Made by a program: the position numbers and the translations under genes. The notes under the pieces are model-generated. The model ran no database searches. It was not told the origin of the DNA and saw only the letters and a list, made by a program, of their open reading frames with translations. From Arachis hypogaea (lineage: Eukaryota; Streptophyta; Magnoliopsida; Fabales; Fabaceae): a DNA stretch of 64,000 nt. Every line of letters starts with the position of its first letter. Within the stretch, counting starts at the first letter, position 1. The stretch covers positions 132,607,132-132,671,131 of the forward strand of contig NC_092038.1 of assembly GCF_003086295.3 (NCBI RefSeq), in the 5' to 3' direction. Below are positions 59,601 to 64,000 of this stretch, piece by piece.

Positions 59601-60941
59601 AGGATGCTGAGCCAGACTAATAAGAGCAAAGTAATAGTAAAAAAAAAATCAAATCTATAAGTCAATCAGAATCCTGGAAAGTGAACGGTAAACCTTTTCA
59701 CTCTTCTAGTTATTAATGGAAACTCACTTTCACAAAAGGTGTTCTAAGAGCTCTGTTCTTGTAATTTTTAGTTCCATCTGGGCGACGAGAAGGAAGTACC
59801 CACTTCCTAGAAATAGGAAATAAGTATAAGTGGACAAAATCTTCCTCAAGTAACAAGATCCACTACATGTTATTACTCAATAGTCCAACTACCTAAAACA
59901 ATAGAGGAACAATTACTAAACATACCCTTGACCATCACAAATAACTCCCCAATGCAAAACCAGAGAGCCACTACTACTTGAAACCTGAATATCTACTACT
60001 GTTGCACCTTCTGCTGCTGCAGAGCTAACACCAACCTGCTCCATCAATCACGAGCATCAATTAGCTGACAGATTACTACATTACATTCCCGTATTTATTA
60101 TTAGTAAATAAAACTCAGTAGTTTGGGGCAGTTGTCTACCTGCAATTCGACATTTCCTTCAAGGTTGAACTTCCCTGAAAGCTGATCCATGGCCAAAAAT
60201 GAGTCAATACTCAATAACATTCAATTTCAAATAAGCACATCCTACTGTCTCAGACAAAAGATATACAACACTGGCACTGTAAGCCAGTTCTTGTTATGCC
60301 TTAAGAATCAGCTGTTCTCACCTAGGGGCTAACCTTTTGCTTGAAAAAAATTGATCAAGATTGAAGAGTCTTCTCCTGAAGCTAAATATAACCAAATCTT
60401 ATTTTTTGAATACTTTTAACAACATGCTTCGGCCTTTACATCACGCTTTAAAAACAAGAAACATGCCTACTTCTTTTCCCACACGTAAAAGGTAATCTGA
60501 GCTTACACCTTAATTGCAGAATTGCATTATACTAATAAGTAATAACAACGCCTCAGCATCATATAAAAAAAAAAGTGAAAATCACATTTACAATAAAAAT
60601 AACATAAAATCCGAACGATGTAGCCACAAGGAACATGGTTCAATACTTCAGTAATAAGTGCTTATATAGGATACCTGAGAAGACGGATTGGTGGTTAACA
60701 CAGCGCGTGGAATAACCGCTTGATGCCTGAGCTTTCCCATAGCTAACTTGCGTTTCCTGGCACAGAGCCTGTTCCCTCGGAAATTTGTCGAGAGGAGAAG
60801 CTTCTTCGGTGGATACGATCCTTTATTGGCGTTCCAAGCTTGGAATAAAGAGTTTGAAGAACCAGCCTTACTTTGATACTCCGAAACCGCTTGACAAAGC
60901 AGAGTCTGGTGGAATATACTATGGCTCACACTGTTGCTCAT
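47638..60941 (-). CDS. GWD1: Alpha-glucan water dikinase 1, chloroplastic
   Basis: I could join 33 exons, from 60675-60941 to 47638-47842, with every phase closing; the product is 1479 residues, close to potato R1. Residues 1 to about 77 are a Ser/Arg-rich plastid transit peptide. Two CBM45 starch-binding modules follow (about 104-248, with LHWGVICDGQGKWVLPSRRP; about 448-560, with LHWALSRTTPGEW). The phosphohistidine domain has PDMPDVLSHVSVRARN with His1082 (codon 52396-52398). The C-terminal nucleotide-binding domain runs from GAKSRNIGYLKG to LYVVQTRPQM. The enzyme transfers the beta-phosphate of ATP to C6 of glucose in amylopectin, which opens the granule surface for nightly breakdown. A 21-bp tandem duplication lies in the linker exon 58661-58903. 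Introns carry a MITE and an old SINE. Confidence 0.97.
49431..49605. mobile_element. Mutator-like MITE in GWD1 intron 29, with 9-bp target duplication
   Basis: TACGGAATA is repeated exactly at 49422-49430 and 49606-49614. Between them the 175-bp element has inverted ends: CTAGAGGGCCAGCAGTTTT on the left and the complement CTAGGGGGCCAGCAATTTTT on the right. A 9-bp duplication is the Mutator signature, also reported for the peanut element AhMITE1; I recall this family in peanut. It sits inside a larger repeat (about 49220-49670). Confidence 0.88.
53761..53885 (-). mobile_element. Old Au/TS-type SINE in GWD1 intron 21
   Basis: Plus-strand GGGTGGCCCAGCACATGAAA then CTCCCCATC, followed 70 bases later by TTTACAGGATTTAAATCCCT and CCAGGTTACAAGACCACAAC, is a decayed version of the reverse complement of the widespread plant Au/TS SINE. 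The degenerate B box is at about 53833-53848. No clean target duplication was found, which fits an old insertion. Confidence 0.65.
58749..58790 (-). repeat. Perfect 21-bp tandem duplication in a GWD1 coding exon
   Basis: TTTGTTTCTGAAACAGAAGGC occurs twice in direct succession (58749-58769 and 58770-58790). It is in frame and repeats seven residues (K-P-S-V-S-E-T) in the linker between the two starch-binding modules. Confidence 0.95.
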
Positions 60942-61440
60942 ATTCGTGGATCCACTTCTTCCTTCTCCTTATGCTACACAAATCCAAAAAAAAACTCATG
61001 ATCAACACGCCATTAATCAACGCAGATTATAGATTACACAACAAGATAACTAGAATTAGTAATTGCTGAAATCAACAATCAGCTAATATCGAACGTAAAT
61101 CAATCAGAAATCGTAAAAATGCAGCGATGCGAAGAAAAGAAGGATTCAAGTTCGTGAAATGGAGTGGAGACGGAAAGGAACCTTGTTGAAACAAAGCTTC
61201 TTCAGCTGGAAGCCTGGAACTGTATGAGATCGGAATCGTGTGAGATAATGAGAGAGGTGCGAGGAATGGAGAACGCGAACGAAGAAGACAAAGAAGATGA
61301 TGATGATGATGACGACGACGACGTGGCGAAGGGGAGAGTTTATTTTTTGTTCGCGCTTTGGAATCAGAATTCAGATTTCAGAAGTGTGATTGTGTGAATG
61401 AATCATGGATGAATGATAGCTGTTGGTTCGTTCACTCGCT
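60942..61440 (-). promoter_or_regulatory. GWD1 leader with probable leader intron, and core promoter
   Basis: On the minus strand, an acceptor-like TTTGTGTAG at about 60975 and a donor-like AAG/GTTCCT at about 61182 suggest a leader intron of about 207 bases. A GAT/GAC microsatellite lies at 61295-61322. A plus-strand open frame here (61164-61397) consists largely of Asp codons from that microsatellite and is not a gene. Confidence 0.4.
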
Positions 61441-64000
61441 CGCTCTCTTCAGTACTTACACTCCGAGATACTAATATCAACGGCGACTGACACGTGGCGG
61501 GAAATGATTGCATAGGGATCAGGCGTGGTGGGTAATCACGTGCCTGTCCCGTGGAGACTCGGCTCGTTTTCAGAGAGGATACTTTCTAATTGTTAATTTC
61601 CGATTTTTTTAGTAGTAACTTTTTCTTCATCCTTGATCTCCCCTTACTCTTTTTGTTTATTTTCGAAAATACCATTCCTCCTTTGATATTTTGTTTGATA
61701 GTTCACTGCTTTAATTTCTCATAATCATGTATACTTTTTCTTTTTCTTTTTTCACAATTATTATTGACCTTCGTTAGTTGAAATCCTAGGAGACATAACA
61801 TATAAGTCATTAATAATATGGAAAAGTATAGGAATCTGGAAAAAAAATGAATATATTTCGTAAGAAAAGTTTAATTATTTGGATTGTTATTTTTTTTTAT
61901 CAAAGATAGAGAGACTCGAACCCATAACTTTTTAAATAAATATAGAAAAATTATGTCATTTGAATTATAATTCATTGTTAATTATTAATTATTTTGTTAT
62001 AACAAGAATTTAAAATTATATATAAATATAGACAAATATGTGTTAATAATTTTACCAAAAATAGAAATGAGACTCGAACCCACAACCTCTAAAAAAGGAT
62101 AAAACTATAATAGAGGCATTTCGAGAAATATTTTTTTATATTTATGAAATATTTTTGTTGGTTTTTAAAACTGAAGTTCAAATAATTTATTTAAAAGAAT
62201 ATTCAATTATATATGACTATTTGGTTTTTTATAATTTTTTTGTTTGACAAATTAAAAATTAATTCATCACATATTAAAATTATATTTAAAAATTTATTAT
62301 TGATCAATAAATTATTATATTATTATAAATATAAAACAAAATTTAAATTTTATTTACTTAAATAAATTAATAAATTAATTATTAGATCAACCTAAAGAGT
62401 TAGCTATATATGAGTATAAATATGACTGTTTTCTTTATCTTAAAAACAATAATAGAAAGTTGAAATCTACCCTAATACAAACCGTCACTGTATAAAAGTC
62501 TTTTAAAATTTTATGTAAATAACAAAAATGTTATATTATTACAGATTTACAGTAATAAAATATTTTGGTTTGTCTATACTCTATTGGCTTATGTTATACC
62601 AATTTTGTAGTTTCATGCACTTGATCGACCCCACTTTGGTAATTTTAAGAGACCGCTTTTCTAGATTCCGAGTATTTGAAGGATCGAAGATGCATAGATA
62701 TTTGATAAAATATTATGTGATCAATTCCATCGTACATTTATTTTACACATGATTAATTATGACTTTGAATCACTGAATCAAAGGTCGTATTCAAATATCT
62801 TATCCGTCACTGCATTATTATTTATACTCAATTATTAATTTATTATCTTCTCAAGATCAATAAAATCTTAATTCAACACGCTGGCAAATATTTCATTTCA
62901 TTTTTGGCCGAGAATGACAACTTCCAAAAAAACTACTATTAAAAACTATAAAAACAAGTGTCATCATATAAATGAATATCATATAAACAGAAGTATATCG
63001 TCTGATCTTTAAAGTAAAACCGTTAATTATTATTACTTTATTAGTATATATAATATATTAATATATATGTTTATCAATCATCACGGAGAAAATGTGGGAT
63101 GCAAACAGAATTAGGTGTAAGCATTACAAAAGGTACACAGTGGTGTTGAAAATGAAGAGCTTTCACAAGTGAGGAGCTGGAAAATAAAGCAAAGTTGATA
63201 AGAACACAAAAATGGAAAAAATTATTTGTGGTTAGTCACATGAAAACGGACGGTAGCAAAACATTAAGATGAGAGACACTTACCCAACCACACAAGCAAA
63301 GCCAAACTCATTTGTTAACTTTATTTTTGTTGAGGTATGGCCTTGGGGTTGTGATTTTGTTTTATTTGAATCCCTTTTAATTTGCGACGAATTGTGTGTG
63401 TTTGTATTTCAGTTTGTAAACAAAAATTTGCATAAAATTAATTTTACAAATTTGATTTTAATAAAAAATAAATTTGTGTTAAAGTGATTTAATTATTGTA
63501 CTTTGATTCTTGAAATCTTGAAAAAAGTAATCATGGATATTTGAATCGCTTTTAATTTGCGGCGAACTGTATCATAAGCATCTTGATTGTTTGTTCATTG
63601 ACTCATTTAAATCATACTGAATTATTTTAGATGCTCAAAAACAGCCTAAAATGGGAAAGAGGATTGAAGAAGAAAAGAATCCTGAAATAAGTAACTTTTC
63701 TTTCTAGAGAGAAGGAATCCAAAAATAGTATTGAGAAGATGAATGAATATAATTGATACAGATATTTATAATGCAATCATGTAGTTGTAGAATGCAAGTC
63801 ACCCATATGAAAAATAATATACCCGACACATGGATCGGGCCGATTTTAGTTAGATTTGGATATGATTCTAAAATTTTATTGAGTTTATTTTTAAACAATA
63901 TATTCATTTTTAAATTAATTCAAAATAAATATGTTTAAATTGAGTTAGTTCAATATATAATTAATGTATACTATTTTGGTAATTATATATAACAAATTAA
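61441..64000. other. AT-rich flanking DNA upstream of GWD1
   Basis: No gene is recognised. GAGACTCGAACCCA occurs at 61909-61922 and 62071-62084, inside similar 40-bp contexts. A second pair of related segments lies at 63366-63393 and 63538-63566. The short open frames have no conserved motifs. Confidence 0.5.
61892..62098 (+). repeat. Pair of repeats containing GAGACTCGAACCCA
   Basis: A similar context (ATCAAAGATAGAGAGACTCG and ACCAAAAATAGAAATGAGAC, each followed by AACCCATAAC or AACCCACAAC) occurs twice, about 162 bases apart. I recall comparable sequence in legume dispersed repeats, and the TCGAACCC word resembles a tRNA-type B box. It could be two ends of one element or a duplicated SINE tail. 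Confidence 0.45.

Noticed and set aside
61164..61397. Plus-strand frame with a run of aspartates
   Set aside because: The acidic run comes from a GAT/GAC microsatellite in the GWD1 leader or promoter; the rest has no conserved motif.

Overview
This is a plant nuclear window, AT-rich, with small exons, GT-AG introns and many short transposons. The protein families, a LysM receptor kinase of the EPR3/Arabidopsis-LYK3 type and several foldback repeats that I remember from peanut sequences point to a legume, most likely Arachis. The genus call rests on memory of repeat families and was not verified by search.

Layout. 1-8168 is a decayed minus-strand Ty1/copia (Sirevirus-like) retrotransposon that runs into a 1000-N scaffold gap (8169-9168). 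10.9-15.4 kb holds two tandem, apparently broken RPA70-like OB-fold genes followed by a Helitron-type 3' terminus. 16.2-37.9 kb is the first gene-rich part: a LysM receptor-like kinase (+), the AP-1 mu adaptin subunit (+), a TAA1/TAR-type aminotransferase (-), a P-class PPR protein like At1g60770 (+) and a neprosin-domain protein (-). 38-46 kb is repeat-rich intergenic DNA with several MITE families and a GC-richer LTR-like block. 46.1-47.1 kb is a secreted SOUL haem-binding-like protein (+). 47.6-60.9 kb is a complete 33-exon alpha-glucan water dikinase gene GWD1 (-). The last 3 kb is AT-rich flanking DNA.

I joined the exons by hand for the LysM kinase, AP1M, aminotransferase, PPR, neprosin, SOUL and GWD1 genes. 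In each, the splice phases close without a stop and give lengths close to what I recall for the family (623, 428, 394, 490, 404, 218 and 1479 aa). One neprosin intron needs a GC donor. These genes do not form a pathway or cluster; each is an ordinary, separately transcribed plant gene.

I did not find a convincing previously undescribed system. The points most worth checking are the Helitron/RPA region, precisely bounded small transposons (a SINE with an 18-bp target duplication and a Mutator-like MITE with a 9-bp duplication inside a GWD1 intron), the GC-AG intron, a possible non-AUG presequence on the PPR protein, and signs of poor base quality next to the gap.
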